NCBI RefSeq assembly: GCF_003063475.1
Contig: NZ_NESP01000001.1
Coordinates: forward strand, 2,666,001-2,730,000
Direction: 5' to 3'
DNA length: 64,000 bases
Origin: Limnohabitans curvus
Lineage (GTDB): Bacteria; Pseudomonadota; Gammaproteobacteria; Burkholderiales; Burkholderiaceae_C
The notes under the pieces are model-generated. The model had not been told where the DNA came from. It ran no database searches and saw nothing but the letters and a program-made list of their open reading frames with translations. Positions 45,007 through 54,220 of this stretch are shown here, one piece after another. Both the position numbers and the translations under genes were made by a program. Each line of letters starts with the position of its first letter. The first letter of the stretch is position 1.

Positions 45007-45531
45007 TCAAAGCGCTTGCTTCAGGCGAATCTCTTCCACCTTGACGGGGCCCATGGGCACGGTCTTGGCGCTGGACATTTCGCGTTTGAAGCCGGCCAAC
45101 TCATGAAAGCGCATGGCGCGGTCGTTGGCGATGGGCACCCAAATGGACACATGGGTACAGCCTTCTTCTTGGAGGCCTTCACGGGCGGCGTCCCACAACG
45201 CCAGGCCGACGCCTTGGCCCCAGTAAGCAGCATCCACGTAGATGTCCCAAATTTCGCCCAGGGTGTTGGGCGTGCCTTTGTCGCGAGAGCGGTCGTAGCC
45301 CACAAAGCCCACGATCTTGCTGCCGTCGACGGCTACTTGCACTTGAGGTTCAGCAAACTCAATGGCTTCGCGCCAGTAGGTGGTGCTTTTTTCTTCGGGC
45401 ACCGGCAGCACTTTGCTACCGGTTTGCATGGTTTTGAACGCTTCTTTGGCGGTGGCGGCGTACAGCTCGGCGATTTTGGCGGCGTCGCGCATGGTGGCGG
45501 GACGGACTTCAACAGTTGTCAGGTCGGACAT
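45007..45531 (-). CDS. GNAT family N-acetyltransferase
   Basis: A 174-residue acetyltransferase with the acetyl-CoA loop YWGQGVGLALWDAA (Q-x-x-G-x-G/A type), preceded by the IWDIYVDAAYWG strand and followed by ANDRAMRFHELAGFK. It resembles the RimI/PhnO general class; the substrate is unknown. The N-terminus (TVEVRPATMRDAAKIAELY) is standard. It lies 34 bases upstream of the J-domain gene. Confidence 0.88.
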   Translation of the reverse strand: MSDLTTVEVRPATMRDAAKIAELYAATAKEAFKTMQTGSKVLPVPEEKSTTYWREAIEFAEPQVQVAVDGSKIVGFVGYDRSRDKGTPNTLGEIWDIYVDAAYWGQGVGLALWDAAREGLQEEGCTHVSIWVPIANDRAMRFHELAGFKREMSSAKTVPMGPVKVEEIRLKQAL

Positions 45532-45654
45532 GGAAAGGGAAAATTCAGTGAACAGATAAGACCGCTATTGTCCCAGTAAAACCATCCCTTGCACGGAGTT
45601 AGGTAGAGTAGTGCCTTCGCTGCTTGCGGCCTTCTTTTTCAAACTCCCAACCCC

Positions 45655-46644
45655 ATGCTTATTCTTGCCCCGATGGAGGGCTTGCTCGACTTTGTGCTGC
45701 GCGACGTGCTGACCCGCATCGGCGGGGTGGACCGCTGCGTGTCCGAGTTCATCCGCGTCACCAACACCTTGCTGCCCGAGCGCACGTTTTTGCGCATCGT
45801 GCCCGAGCTGACGAATGGCGGGCGTACGTTTGCTGGCGTGCCGGTGCGGCCTCAACTACTGGGGTCAGACCCCCAATGTTTGGCGGACAACGCCGCGCGC
45901 GTGGCGGGCATGGGCTGCGACGGGGTGGACCTGAACTTTGGTTGCCCCGCCAAACAAGTCAACCGCCACGGCGGTGGCTCGGTGCTGCTGCAAGACCCCG
46001 AGGTGCTGTACCAAATTGTGCGAGCGGTGCGCGCCGCGGTGCCCGCCCATCAAGTGGTGTCGGCCAAGATGCGCTTGGGCTTCAACGACGACAGCACGGC
46101 GGAGGAATGCGCCTTGGCGCTAGAGGCGGGTGGTGCCAGTGAAATTGTGGTGCACGCCCGCACCAAGGCCGATGCGTATCGCCCACCCGCGTATTGGCAC
46201 CGCATTGCCGACATCAAAGCCAAGGTCAAAACCCCGCTGGTGGCGAATGGCGAAATTTGGAATGTGCAAGACGCCATCAATGCCCGTGCTGAATCAGGTT
46301 GCTTTGACTTGATGTTGGGCCGAGGCATGGTGACCAACCCTGGACTGGGCTGGGCCATTCAAGCGCACGACGCATCTGCGAGTGGTTTGCCTGCACCCGC
46401 TCGCGTAGTGCGTTGGCAAGACCTGCCGCCACACCTGCACACGTTTTGGCAAATTGTGTCGGGCCATGTGAGCGAGCGTCACCAAGCGGGGCGCTTGAAA
46501 CAATGGCTCAACTTTTTGCGCAAACACTACCCCGAGGCCGAGGCTGCGTACATGCATGTGCGCACCTTGACCAGCCCCAAAGACATCCACGCGTGGATGG
46601 ATGCCACCCGCGCCAACCCCGAACACGCCACCCAATCCGCATGA
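45655..46644 (+). CDS. dusC: tRNA-dihydrouridine synthase C
   Basis: A 329-residue FMN enzyme that reduces uridine in the tRNA D-loop with NADPH. The start LILAPMEGLLDFVLRDVLTRIGGVDRCVSEFIRV is the DusC type (U16) rather than DusA or DusB. The catalytic Cys97 is in NFGCPAKQVNRHGGGS. Phosphate-binding and RNA-binding parts follow, including VANGEIWNV and the C-terminal helical domain. The small unknown gene downstream starts in the stop codon (ATGA). Confidence 0.93.
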   Translation: MLILAPMEGLLDFVLRDVLTRIGGVDRCVSEFIRVTNTLLPERTFLRIVPELTNGGRTFAGVPVRPQLLGSDPQCLADNAARVAGMGCDGVDLNFGCPAKQVNRHGGGSVLLQDPEVLYQIVRAVRAAVPAHQVVSAKMRLGFNDDSTAEECALALEAGGASEIVVHARTKADAYRPPAYWHRIADIKAKVKTPLVANGEIWNVQDAINARAESGCFDLMLGRGMVTNPGLGWAIQAHDASASGLPAPARVVRWQDLPPHLHTFWQIVSGHVSERHQAGRLKQWLNFLRKHYPEAEAAYMHVRTLTSPKDIHAWMDATRANPEHATQSA

Positions 46645-47162
46645 ACGACGACCACACCCCAGACCATTCGCAAGACGACACCCAAGAGAGCGGCTTTGTG
46701 CAAGAGCCCCGCCTATGGCAAAACGAAACTTGGACAGCCAAGGTCATCAAAAACGACGATGACGACGGCTGGGCGGTGGCCATGTTCAAAGACGGCGAAT
46801 CCGAAGCCGCCTTGATTGGCCCGTGGACCATGGGCCGCGACAAAAAGAACCCCAAGCCCTTGGACGGCACGGCGTTCATCACCTTGGTCAAAACCGCTTC
46901 TGAATTTGTGCGCCGCAGCGAGCAGCAGTTGCACGCGACGCTGCACCAGGCCGTCACGGTCAACGGCCAAACAGGTCGCGTGACCGTGCTGCTAGACATC
47001 GTGCCCGATGACGACAACCCCTACGCCACACTGAGCGCGCAAGACGAGGGCGGCGACACGCTGGCTGAGGTGCGGGTGGAGGCTGGCTTCAAGCTCAACC
47101 GCAATACCGCTCAGGCTTGGGTGGATGCGGGGTTTGAGAAGCCAAAAGGCGCACGGGGCTGA
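46641..47162 (+). CDS. hypothetical protein coupled to dusC (173 aa)
   Basis: The ATG overlaps the dusC stop by ATGA. The product has an Asp/His-rich start, then the segment WTAKVIKNDDDDGWAVAMFKDGESEAALIGPWTMGRDKKNPKPLD and a soluble alpha/beta-looking remainder ending DAGFEKPKGARG. No known domain is recognised. Translational coupling to dusC and the strong Burkholderiales style suggest a conserved small gene. Confidence 0.75.
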   Translation: MNDDHTPDHSQDDTQESGFVQEPRLWQNETWTAKVIKNDDDDGWAVAMFKDGESEAALIGPWTMGRDKKNPKPLDGTAFITLVKTASEFVRRSEQQLHATLHQAVTVNGQTGRVTVLLDIVPDDDNPYATLSAQDEGGDTLAEVRVEAGFKLNRNTAQAWVDAGFEKPKGARG

Positions 47163-47248
47163 GCCTTACCTTGGCTTGATGCCTCTCGCACCCGCGTGAC
47201 AGCAATTTGACATTGAGGGGCCCGACGCGCGGCATACTTCGCTGACTC

Positions 47249-48415
47249 ATGTCGAACAAACACCTTCATCCATGGCAAGTTCTCACGGGCGGCATTTGCG
47301 GCTTGGTGCTGACCATCGGCTTGGCCCGTTTTGCCTACACGCCCTTGTTGCCTAGCCTGCAAACCCAAACCGGATTGACCGACGCGGCCGCTGGCGGTTT
47401 GGCCGCCATCAACTACGCGGGTTATATGAGCGGTGCTTTAGCCGCCACTTGGATTGACGATGTGCGCTGGCGGCATTGGCTGTACAGCGCTGGCTTGTGG
47501 ATGGCCTTGCTCACGGTGGCGGCGATGGCGCTGACCACGTGGATGCCTGCATGGGCTTTGATTCGCTACATCGGCGGCTTGTGTGGTGCCACGGGCATGT
47601 TGCTCGGTTCAGGTTTGATCTTGGGTTGGCTGATGCGCCAAGGGCGTCGGCCTGAGTTGGGTTTGTATTTCATCGGCTTAGGGCTGGGCATTGTGGTGTC
47701 GGCGCTGGGGGCTTGGGGCTTGGCACAGCTGTGGCCCACATGGTCGGACCAATGGTTGGCCTTTGCGGCTTTGGGTTTGTTGTTTTTTGTGCCCGCTTGG
47801 AAGTGGCGTCCGCCTGTGCCACCCCAGGTGGTGGTGGCGCATGACGCAGCGCCTGCAGCAGGCTTGGGCTCACGCCGCTGGGCGTGGACCATGCTGACCA
47901 GTTACTTTGCCGCGGGCTGGGGCTTTGTCATCAGTGCCACGTTCACCGTGGCCATCGTGGAGCGCGAGCCTGCGCTGGCGGGCCAAGGTCCGTTGGCTTG
48001 GGCGATGGTCGGCATGGCGGCCATGCCTGCGGTGTTCATTTGGGATTTGGTGGCGCGGCGTGTGGGTGACAAACGGGCTTTGCTGTTGGCGTTTGGTTTG
48101 CAAACGCTTTCGGTCATGCTGCCGGCCATGTCGGGCGAGTTGTGGGCGGCACTCGCGGGGGCAGTGGGATACGGCGCTACCTTCATTGGTATTGTCAGCA
48201 TGACGCTGGCACTTGTGGGGCGCCGCGCGCCTAACAACCCAGGCAAAGCCATGGCCAAACTCACGCTCAGCTATGGCGCAGCGCAAATGCTGGCCCCCGT
48301 GGTGGCAGGCTACATGGCTCAGACCACGGGCACGTTCAAAGGGGCGTTGTGGCTGACCGCTGGCGTCATGGCTGCAGGCATGGCGCTGCTGGCAACCTTG
48401 CCAAAAGACGACTAA
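47249..48415 (+). CDS. YbfB/YjiJ family MFS transporter
   Basis: A 388-residue membrane protein with about 12 helices. The start GGICGLVLTIGLARFAYTPLLPSLQ is diagnostic of the YbfB/YjiJ family, and AAINYAGYMSGALAA follows. Family members are uncharacterised exporters. Length is normal. A hairpin with a T-run lies after the stop at 48499-48519. Confidence 0.88.
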   Translation: MSNKHLHPWQVLTGGICGLVLTIGLARFAYTPLLPSLQTQTGLTDAAAGGLAAINYAGYMSGALAATWIDDVRWRHWLYSAGLWMALLTVAAMALTTWMPAWALIRYIGGLCGATGMLLGSGLILGWLMRQGRRPELGLYFIGLGLGIVVSALGAWGLAQLWPTWSDQWLAFAALGLLFFVPAWKWRPPVPPQVVVAHDAAPAAGLGSRRWAWTMLTSYFAAGWGFVISATFTVAIVEREPALAGQGPLAWAMVGMAAMPAVFIWDLVARRVGDKRALLLAFGLQTLSVMLPAMSGELWAALAGAVGYGATFIGIVSMTLALVGRRAPNNPGKAMAKLTLSYGAAQMLAPVVAGYMAQTTGTFKGALWLTAGVMAAGMALLATLPKDD

Positions 48416-48498
48416 ATAACAGACACGTCGCCGCATCGTTGAGCGAAAACCCCGAGCTTTGAGCAGGTCGTGCAGGCCCCACAATACGGGACAAGTTC

Positions 48499-48519
48499 CA
48501 GGGCGCCCCTGCTGTTTTT
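48499..48519 (+). terminator. probable rho-independent terminator before ycaO
   Basis: CAGGG, a CGC loop and CCCTG are followed by CTGTTTTT. It lies 84 bases after the MFS stop and 15 bases before the ycaO GTG start, so it could also act as an attenuator of ycaO. Confidence 0.55.
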
Positions 48520-48533
48520 AAAAGCGATTTACC

Positions 48534-50264
48534 GTGCCCACTCAAAGTTTTATTCTTGGCAAAGACGCGCCACTCGAATCCACCATCAACACCCTACAAG
48601 CCAAGTTGCAGGCAATGGGGTTTCACATCCAAGAGAAGAGTTGGCTCAACCCCGTCGATGGTGTTTGGTCGGTCCACATCCGTGACCGCGATTGCCCTGT
48701 GTTGTTTGCTAACGGCAAAGGCGCCACGCGCATGGCGTGTTTGGCCAGTGCCTTGGGTGAGTTTTTTGAGCGCTTGGCGACCAACTATTTTTGGACACAT
48801 TTCTACCTAGGCCCCCTCACAGCGGATGCCTCGTTTGTGCATTACCCGCAAGAGCGTTGGTTTGATTTGACCGACGATGGCTCGTGGCCCAAGGACTTGC
48901 TCAACGCCGAGCTGCACACGTTTTACAACCCAGAAGGCAACATCGATTGCGCCAACTTGGTGGATTTCAACTCCGGCCACGTAGAGCGCGGCATTTGCGC
49001 CATTCCCTATGTGCGCCAGCGCGATGGTGAGACGGCGTTCATCCCCGTCAACATCATTGGCAACTTGTATGTGAGCAACGGCATGTCAGCGGGCAACACC
49101 GCGCTTGAGGCTCGAACGCAAGGCTTGTCTGAAATTTTTGAGCGTCACGTGAAAGCCAAAATCATCAGCGAGGGCATTTGTTTGCCCGATGTGCCTGAAG
49201 CCGTCATCAACCGTTATCCACGCATCGCTGTGGGTATTGCCGCTTTGCGTGCCGCAGGCTTTGGCATCTTGGTGAAAGACGCATCACTCGGCGGGAAGTA
49301 TCCCGTGATGAACGTGACTTTGCTGCACCCCGAAGACCAAGGCTGTTTTGCCAGCTTTGGTGCGCATCCTCGTTTTGAAGTGGCGCTAGAGCGTGCCTTG
49401 ACCGAGTTGCTGCAAGGCCGCGCGTTGGACACTTTGGTGGGCTTCCCACCACCCACGTTTGATTTGGATGAAGCGGCCAGCGCTCCCAACATTGAAATTC
49501 ATTTCGTCGATTCCAGTGGCGTGATTCACTGGGAATTTTTGGGCCAAATTCCAGACTATGTGTTTGTGGATTGGAACTTCTCCAGTACCACTGCCGACGA
49601 CTATTCGTATTGTGTGAAACGCATGCACGACGATGGCTTTGATATTTACATCGCCGACTTCGAGCACTTGGGTGTGTACGCCTGCCGCATTTTGGTGCCG
49701 GGCATGTCTGAGATTTACCCCGTGGACGACCTCGATTTTGAGAACAACAGCATCGCCAACGAGATGCGTGAAGCCATCCTCAACTTGACCGACCTCGACA
49801 ACGAAGAATGCAGCGATTTGTTGGCCTCGTTGAACGAGTCCAACTTGGCAGACGAGCGCCCTGTGGCAGCCTTGATTGGCATGACACCGGATGCAGGAAG
49901 CTTCTGGGCAGACCTGCGCGTGGGCGAACTCAAAACCCTCTTGGCCTTGGCGTGTGGCGATGAAGCCGCCACGGTGGAAGGCTGCGAATGGATTCGCCAC
50001 TTTGACCAAATTCCCCAGCAACGCCGCTCGGTCTATGCCTGCATCGAAACCTTGGTGTTGCTCACCGACCGTGGCGACACCGCGCCCTATGTGGGCGCGA
50101 TTCGCCAGTTGTATGGCGCAGGTGTGTTTGAGCAAGCCCATGCGCTCATCATGCAAACCGACCGCTTCATGGGCATCTCAGCGCCGGGTTTGATGATGAA
50201 TGGCTGCGAGATGCAGCATAAATTGTGGGCCGCGTATGAGAAAGTGCAGGCGTATAAAAGCTAA
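48534..50264 (+). CDS. ycaO: YcaO-type ATP-dependent cyclodehydratase-like protein
   Basis: A 576-residue protein of the E. coli YcaO subfamily. ATP-binding features include SALGEFFERLATNYF, NGMSAGNTALEARTQGLSEIFERHVK and FEVALERALTELLQGR, the Glu-rich Mg-ATP site of the superfamily. The C-terminal third is a helical extension. E. coli YcaO is linked to beta-methylthiolation of ribosomal protein S12 with RimO. The start is GTG at 48534. No precursor peptide, cyclase partner or peptidase gene is adjacent, so a RiPP role is unlikely. Confidence 0.9.
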   Translation: MPTQSFILGKDAPLESTINTLQAKLQAMGFHIQEKSWLNPVDGVWSVHIRDRDCPVLFANGKGATRMACLASALGEFFERLATNYFWTHFYLGPLTADASFVHYPQERWFDLTDDGSWPKDLLNAELHTFYNPEGNIDCANLVDFNSGHVERGICAIPYVRQRDGETAFIPVNIIGNLYVSNGMSAGNTALEARTQGLSEIFERHVKAKIISEGICLPDVPEAVINRYPRIAVGIAALRAAGFGILVKDASLGGKYPVMNVTLLHPEDQGCFASFGAHPRFEVALERALTELLQGRALDTLVGFPPPTFDLDEAASAPNIEIHFVDSSGVIHWEFLGQIPDYVFVDWNFSSTTADDYSYCVKRMHDDGFDIYIADFEHLGVYACRILVPGMSEIYPVDDLDFENNSIANEMREAILNLTDLDNEECSDLLASLNESNLADERPVAALIGMTPDAGSFWADLRVGELKTLLALACGDEAATVEGCEWIRHFDQIPQQRRSVYACIETLVLLTDRGDTAPYVGAIRQLYGAGVFEQAHALIMQTDRFMGISAPGLMMNGCEMQHKLWAAYEKVQAYKS

Positions 50265-50310
50265 CAGCCTGCGAGCCAAACACCAAACAAAAAGCCGCTT
50301 TGAAAGCCAC

Positions 50311-51018
50311 TTAAAGGCCAAGACTCTCCAGCACCACCACCCCTTTGGGTGTTTGCAAGGTGGCTTTGAGGTTGGCTGGCCCTTCGGTCACCGTCACACG
50401 GTTGAGTTCAATCGCGTCATAAGCGGCTTGCAACTTCGCGGCGCTGGGGTGGATCACCTCTAGGCTTTGCAGCGTCACACCCGAGCGGGTGAGGGTGTTG
50501 CGCGGATGCAGCTTGAGCGGGTCGGTCGCTTCGGGCTTGCCCCATTGAATGAGTGTGGGCATGCAGCCATCAAACAAACGTTGGCCATCGGCGCGCACTG
50601 AAATTTGCCAGTTGAGCGTGCCACGGTTGGTGCGTCGGCTGGCTGAGATGGCGGGGCCGCGGTCAATGCCTTGCATGCGCACGGCCATGCGTGCGGCTCG
50701 GATGTCGGGGGTATTCACCACAAAGTGGACCAAGCGCGGTTCTTTGGCGACAGCCTTTTGCAAGGCGGGGTCGTCCATGTCGTACCAGCGCGTCGGGCAG
50801 GCGCGTTTGGGGCGGACGGCTTGGGGGTCGATGGCGATGATTTCGACATAGGCCATGGGGTTGGAAGGCGAGGCCACTTTGAACAAGCGGTTGTGTGTGC
50901 CGTACAGCGTGTGCTCGCCGCCGGGGCCAGGCGTGATGCCCAGTGTGTCTTCGCACCATTGCACGCCTTGTTCTAGGCTTTTGGCAACGATGACGAGGTG
51001 GTCTATTTGTGTGTGCAT
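50311..51018 (-). CDS. VOC/glyoxalase-like domain protein
   Basis: A 235-residue protein starting HTQIDHLVIVAKSLEQGVQWCEDTLGITPGPGGEH, the pattern of the Glyoxalase_3 type of the vicinal-oxygen-chelate superfamily, with a second half that repeats the fold (VHFVVNTPDIRAARMAVR). Substrate is unknown. The ATG at 51018 was chosen because upstream sequence in frame runs into the acyl-CoA synthetase end. It follows that gene by 17 bases and is probably in its operon. Confidence 0.8.
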   Translation of the reverse strand: MHTQIDHLVIVAKSLEQGVQWCEDTLGITPGPGGEHTLYGTHNRLFKVASPSNPMAYVEIIAIDPQAVRPKRACPTRWYDMDDPALQKAVAKEPRLVHFVVNTPDIRAARMAVRMQGIDRGPAISASRRTNRGTLNWQISVRADGQRLFDGCMPTLIQWGKPEATDPLKLHPRNTLTRSGVTLQSLEVIHPSAAKLQAAYDAIELNRVTVTEGPANLKATLQTPKGVVVLESLGL

Positions 51019-51035
51019 GGGGCAGCACCATACCA

Positions 51036-52598
51036 CTAGGGCTGAGCGAGTCTTTGACGCAGTTCGGTTTTCAGCACTTTGCCGTAGTTGTTCTTGGGCA
51101 AGCTGTCGACCAGTTCGTAGCGCTTGGGGCGTTTGAAGCGGGCGATTTCTTTTAAGCAATATGTGTCGAGGTCTTGCGCGGTGACGGTGCTGCCGAGTTG
51201 TGTCACCACAAAAGCCACGATGATTTCACCCCACTCGGGGTCGGGTGCGCCCACCACGGCCACTTCGCTCACGCCCGAGGCTTGCAACAACACTTCTTCC
51301 ACCTCGCGCGGGTAGACGTTAGAGCCGCCGCAGATGATGAGGTCTTTGCTGCGGTCTTTGAGTGTGAGAAAACCATGCGCGTCTAAGCAACCCATGTCAC
51401 CCGTGAACAACCAGCCCTCGCGAATGGCGGCTTGCGTGGCTTCTGGGTTGCGCCAGTAGCCGGCCATCACGCTGTCACCTTGGATGAGCACTTCACCCAC
51501 CTCACCCAAAGGCAGATCGTGTCCCTGCTCATCGGCGATGCGAATTTGCACCGGCGTTTGCGCCACGCCGATAGACGCCAAGCGTTGCGCATGTTCGGGG
51601 TGGGTGGTGTCGCTCAAATGAAAGCGAGACAGGGCCGTGCCCACCATGGGGCTTTCGCCTTGGCCGTAAATTTGTACAAAGCGCGGGCCCATGAGGCGCA
51701 GCGCGCGTTGGATGTCTGCCGCATACATGGGTGCGCCGCCGTAGACGATGGTTTTGAAGGCGTTGCCACAGTCTTCGGCGGTTTGTTGTGTTTGCTCAGC
51801 ATGGTCGACCAAGCGTTTGACGATGGTCGGTGCAGCAAACATCGACAGCGGACCAACCGCCTGACCCAGTTCAAACAACTCCGCTGCGTCAAAGCCGCCT
51901 GAAGCCGGAACCACATGACGTGCACCAGCCATCAAATGCGGGATGGCATACAAGCCTGCGCCATGCGACATGGGGGCGGCATAAGCGATAGTGTCTTGCG
52001 CGGTGATGGCATCCACATCGGTGAAGTAAGCTAGGCCCATGGTCATCAAGTTGCGGTGGGTGATCATCACGCCTTTGGGGCGACCCGTGGTGCCGCTGGT
52101 GTAGAACAGCCAAGCGAGGTCGTCCGACTGGCGCTCAACGATGGGCTTTGTGGGGGGCTTATCACTTGCGTGAGGTAGGGCCCATAAGTCATCGGCGTTT
52201 GGGCTATCCACATCGATGACGCGCTGCAACCCTTGCAATTGTTCGCCAGTGTCTGTGGTGACGTCTGCCGTCACGTCAGATGTGATGAAGGCCCAGCTGG
52301 CTTTGGCGTTGTCAACAATCCATTGCGCTTCACGCACATGCAGTTTGGCATTGATGGGCACCACCGCCAAACCTGCCCACCATGCACCAAACATCACTTC
52401 CAGATAGCGCGGGTGGTTGTGCATGAACAGCGCCACGCGGTCGCCTGGTTGCAGGCCCGCATCTTGAAACTGTTGGGCCAGGTGCGCGCTGCGTTGCGCC
52501 CATTGCGCGTAGGTCGCCACGGCATGTGTGCCATGAAAAATAGCAGCGCGGTTAGGAAACTGACGCGCCATGCGCTGGAGTAAATGAGCCAAATTCAA
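51036..52598 (-). CDS. AMP-dependent acyl-CoA synthetase
   Basis: A 520-residue ANL-superfamily ligase. The AMP-binding P-loop is LFYTSGTTGRPKGVM, with ITHRNL next to it. Later motifs are FVQIYGQGESPM (A5), GWLFTGDMGCLD (A7), LKDRSKDLIICGGSNVYPREVEE (A8) and the C-terminal Lys in PKNNYGKVLKTEL (A10). It would activate a carboxylic acid, fatty or aromatic, to its CoA ester; chain length cannot be told. It is divergent from the S4/pseudouridine synthase-like gene. Confidence 0.9.
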   Translation of the reverse strand: MNLAHLLQRMARQFPNRAAIFHGTHAVATYAQWAQRSAHLAQQFQDAGLQPGDRVALFMHNHPRYLEVMFGAWWAGLAVVPINAKLHVREAQWIVDNAKASWAFITSDVTADVTTDTGEQLQGLQRVIDVDSPNADDLWALPHASDKPPTKPIVERQSDDLAWLFYTSGTTGRPKGVMITHRNLMTMGLAYFTDVDAITAQDTIAYAAPMSHGAGLYAIPHLMAGARHVVPASGGFDAAELFELGQAVGPLSMFAAPTIVKRLVDHAEQTQQTAEDCGNAFKTIVYGGAPMYAADIQRALRLMGPRFVQIYGQGESPMVGTALSRFHLSDTTHPEHAQRLASIGVAQTPVQIRIADEQGHDLPLGEVGEVLIQGDSVMAGYWRNPEATQAAIREGWLFTGDMGCLDAHGFLTLKDRSKDLIICGGSNVYPREVEEVLLQASGVSEVAVVGAPDPEWGEIIVAFVVTQLGSTVTAQDLDTYCLKEIARFKRPKRYELVDSLPKNNYGKVLKTELRQRLAQP

Positions 52599-52667
52599 CG
52601 AAATCTCTCCACAAACAAGTGAATGGGTGAACGATACAACGATTAACTGTGGGAGGATTCAGCCCTT

Positions 52668-53498
52668 ATGAATTCCAGCAAATCTGTGGGTGACCGCCCA
52701 GCCGAAGGCGAGCGCCTTTCCAAACGCATCATGCAACTGCGCGACTGTTCGCGCCGTGAAGCCGAGCAATACATTGAAGCGGGCTTTGTGCGCGTTGATG
52801 GTGCGGTGGTGCAAGAGCCGTCACGTCGTGTGACCACACAACACGTGACGGTAGATGCACACGCCAGTTTGCTCAACCTCATGTCGGTCACGCTGATTTT
52901 GAACAAACCTGCGGGTTGGACCGATGGCCTAGAGCCATTGCCGATGAAAAAGCCTGCGCCAGTCGGGCGCGCTGCCGTGCCAACACGCGTGCCTAAAGGT
53001 CCGCAAAACGTGCGCACCTTGCTCACCACCGAGCAACACAGCAAGCATGACCACAGTGGCGTGCGTTTTTTGAAAAGTCATTTGGCCAAACTCGACGCCA
53101 GCGTGCCATTGGAATATGAAGCCAGCGGCTTGGTAGCCTTCACGCAAGATTTCCGCGTCCAGCGCAAGCTGATGGAGGACATGGCCTTCATTGAGCAAGA
53201 GCTCATTGTGGATGTGCGCGGCGAGGTGACGCCCGATGCGTTGCGTCCGATTGAACGGGCCATGCGCGACGAACGTTTGCGTTTGCCCGATTTCAAAATC
53301 AGCGTGGGCAGTGCCAACCCCGAGCGCAGCAAGTTGCGTTTGGCCGTGAAAGGCTCGCACCTGGGTTTGGCGGTTTACCTGTGTGAATTGGCTGGGCTGG
53401 AGATCTTGGCGCTGCGCCGCATCCGTTTAGGACGCGTGAGCTTGGGCGATTTGGAAGAGGGCGCTTGGCGCTATCTGAGCGAAGGCGAGCGTTTTTAA
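52668..53498 (+). CDS. RluF-like pseudouridine synthase homologue with Glu at the catalytic Asp position
   Basis: A 276-residue protein. The S4 RNA-binding domain is at residues 15-63 (GERLSKRIMQLRDCSRREAEQYI). The RsuA/RluB/E/F-type catalytic domain follows (VTLILNKPAGW). In this family the catalytic Asp stands in a GRLDxxSxGL motif. Here the aligned segment is PLEYEASGLVAFTQD, with Glu149 in place of the Asp and without the preceding Arg. Asp143 lies six residues earlier, outside the normal position. Binding to rRNA is likely; catalysis is doubtful. The gene has a good GGGAGGA ribosome site. Confidence 0.85.
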   Translation: MNSSKSVGDRPAEGERLSKRIMQLRDCSRREAEQYIEAGFVRVDGAVVQEPSRRVTTQHVTVDAHASLLNLMSVTLILNKPAGWTDGLEPLPMKKPAPVGRAAVPTRVPKGPQNVRTLLTTEQHSKHDHSGVRFLKSHLAKLDASVPLEYEASGLVAFTQDFRVQRKLMEDMAFIEQELIVDVRGEVTPDALRPIERAMRDERLRLPDFKISVGSANPERSKLRLAVKGSHLGLAVYLCELAGLEILALRRIRLGRVSLGDLEEGAWRYLSEGERF

Positions 53499-53511
53499 CG
53501 CTCTGCTGCGC

Positions 53512-54060
53512 TTAGTTGCTGAGGCTGTCGCCGTTGGCCGCAGGTGCCACGCGACGCGCGCCTGTGAAACGGCGGTCCCAATAGGCTTGGCGCATATCGT
53601 CCACGCGCACTTGTTGGCCTGGCTTGGGTGAGTGGATGAACTTGTTGTCGCCCACGTAAATGCCCACATGGCTGAAGGTTTGGCGCATGGTGTTGAAGAA
53701 CACCAAGTCGCCGGGCTTCAAATCTTGTTTGTCGATTTTTTCAGTGGCCGCAGCTTGTTCGCTGGCACGGCGCGGCAGCACTTTGCCCACGGTTTGCTCA
53801 AACATCGAGCGTACAAAACCGCTGCAATCAAAACCGGTGCTGGCATTGGTACCGCCTCGGCGGTAGGGGACGCCCAAGAACGTCATGGCGTTGACCACCA
53901 AGTCTGACGCCGTGTCTCCGACGGATTGGCGCATGTGGTCCATTTGCGCGACGATGCCGCGCTCCGCCAGATAGCGCTCGATGTCGTCTGCGGCATTGTT
54001 CGACGGTGCAGCATGTGCACTGGCGACGCAGCAGAGGATGAGGAGAATTCGTTTCAACAT
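53512..54060 (-). CDS. secreted C40 (NlpC/P60) peptidase
   Basis: A 182-residue protein with a signal peptide (MLKRILLILCCVASAHA, cleaved near residue 17). A helical spacer precedes an NlpC/P60 domain from about residue 55. The catalytic residues are Cys79 in GFDCSGF, His131 in SHVGIYVG and His143 in FIHSPKPG. It lacks a lipobox cysteine after the signal, unlike the homologue at 5416-5910, so it is probably soluble in the periplasm. The 3' end lies 13 bases from the convergent RluF-like gene. Confidence 0.88.
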   Translation of the reverse strand: MLKRILLILCCVASAHAAPSNNAADDIERYLAERGIVAQMDHMRQSVGDTASDLVVNAMTFLGVPYRRGGTNASTGFDCSGFVRSMFEQTVGKVLPRRASEQAAATEKIDKQDLKPGDLVFFNTMRQTFSHVGIYVGDNKFIHSPKPGQQVRVDDMRQAYWDRRFTGARRVAPAANGDSLSN

Positions 54061-54220
54061 AACCGCTTATTCTAGCTGTTTTATCTGCTAAATCTTATCA
54101 AATATATCGCGTAAGTTGTTGATTTACCTAGGGTTAATCCTAAAGTAAACGATATTGACAAACGTCCTCTAGCCGCATCGTCGATACTTGGTGCTTTCTA
54201 CAAACCTATTTGTACTTCGC

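Noticed and set aside
48534..50264. A RiPP (thiazole/oxazole) cluster around ycaO
   Set aside because: No precursor peptide, E1-like partner, dehydrogenase or export gene is present; the protein is of the E. coli YcaO subfamily.
54061..54220. A promoter with TTGACA at 54155-54160 before the isochorismatase-like gene
   Set aside because: No -10 box stands at 16-18 bases, so the match is not enough to call.
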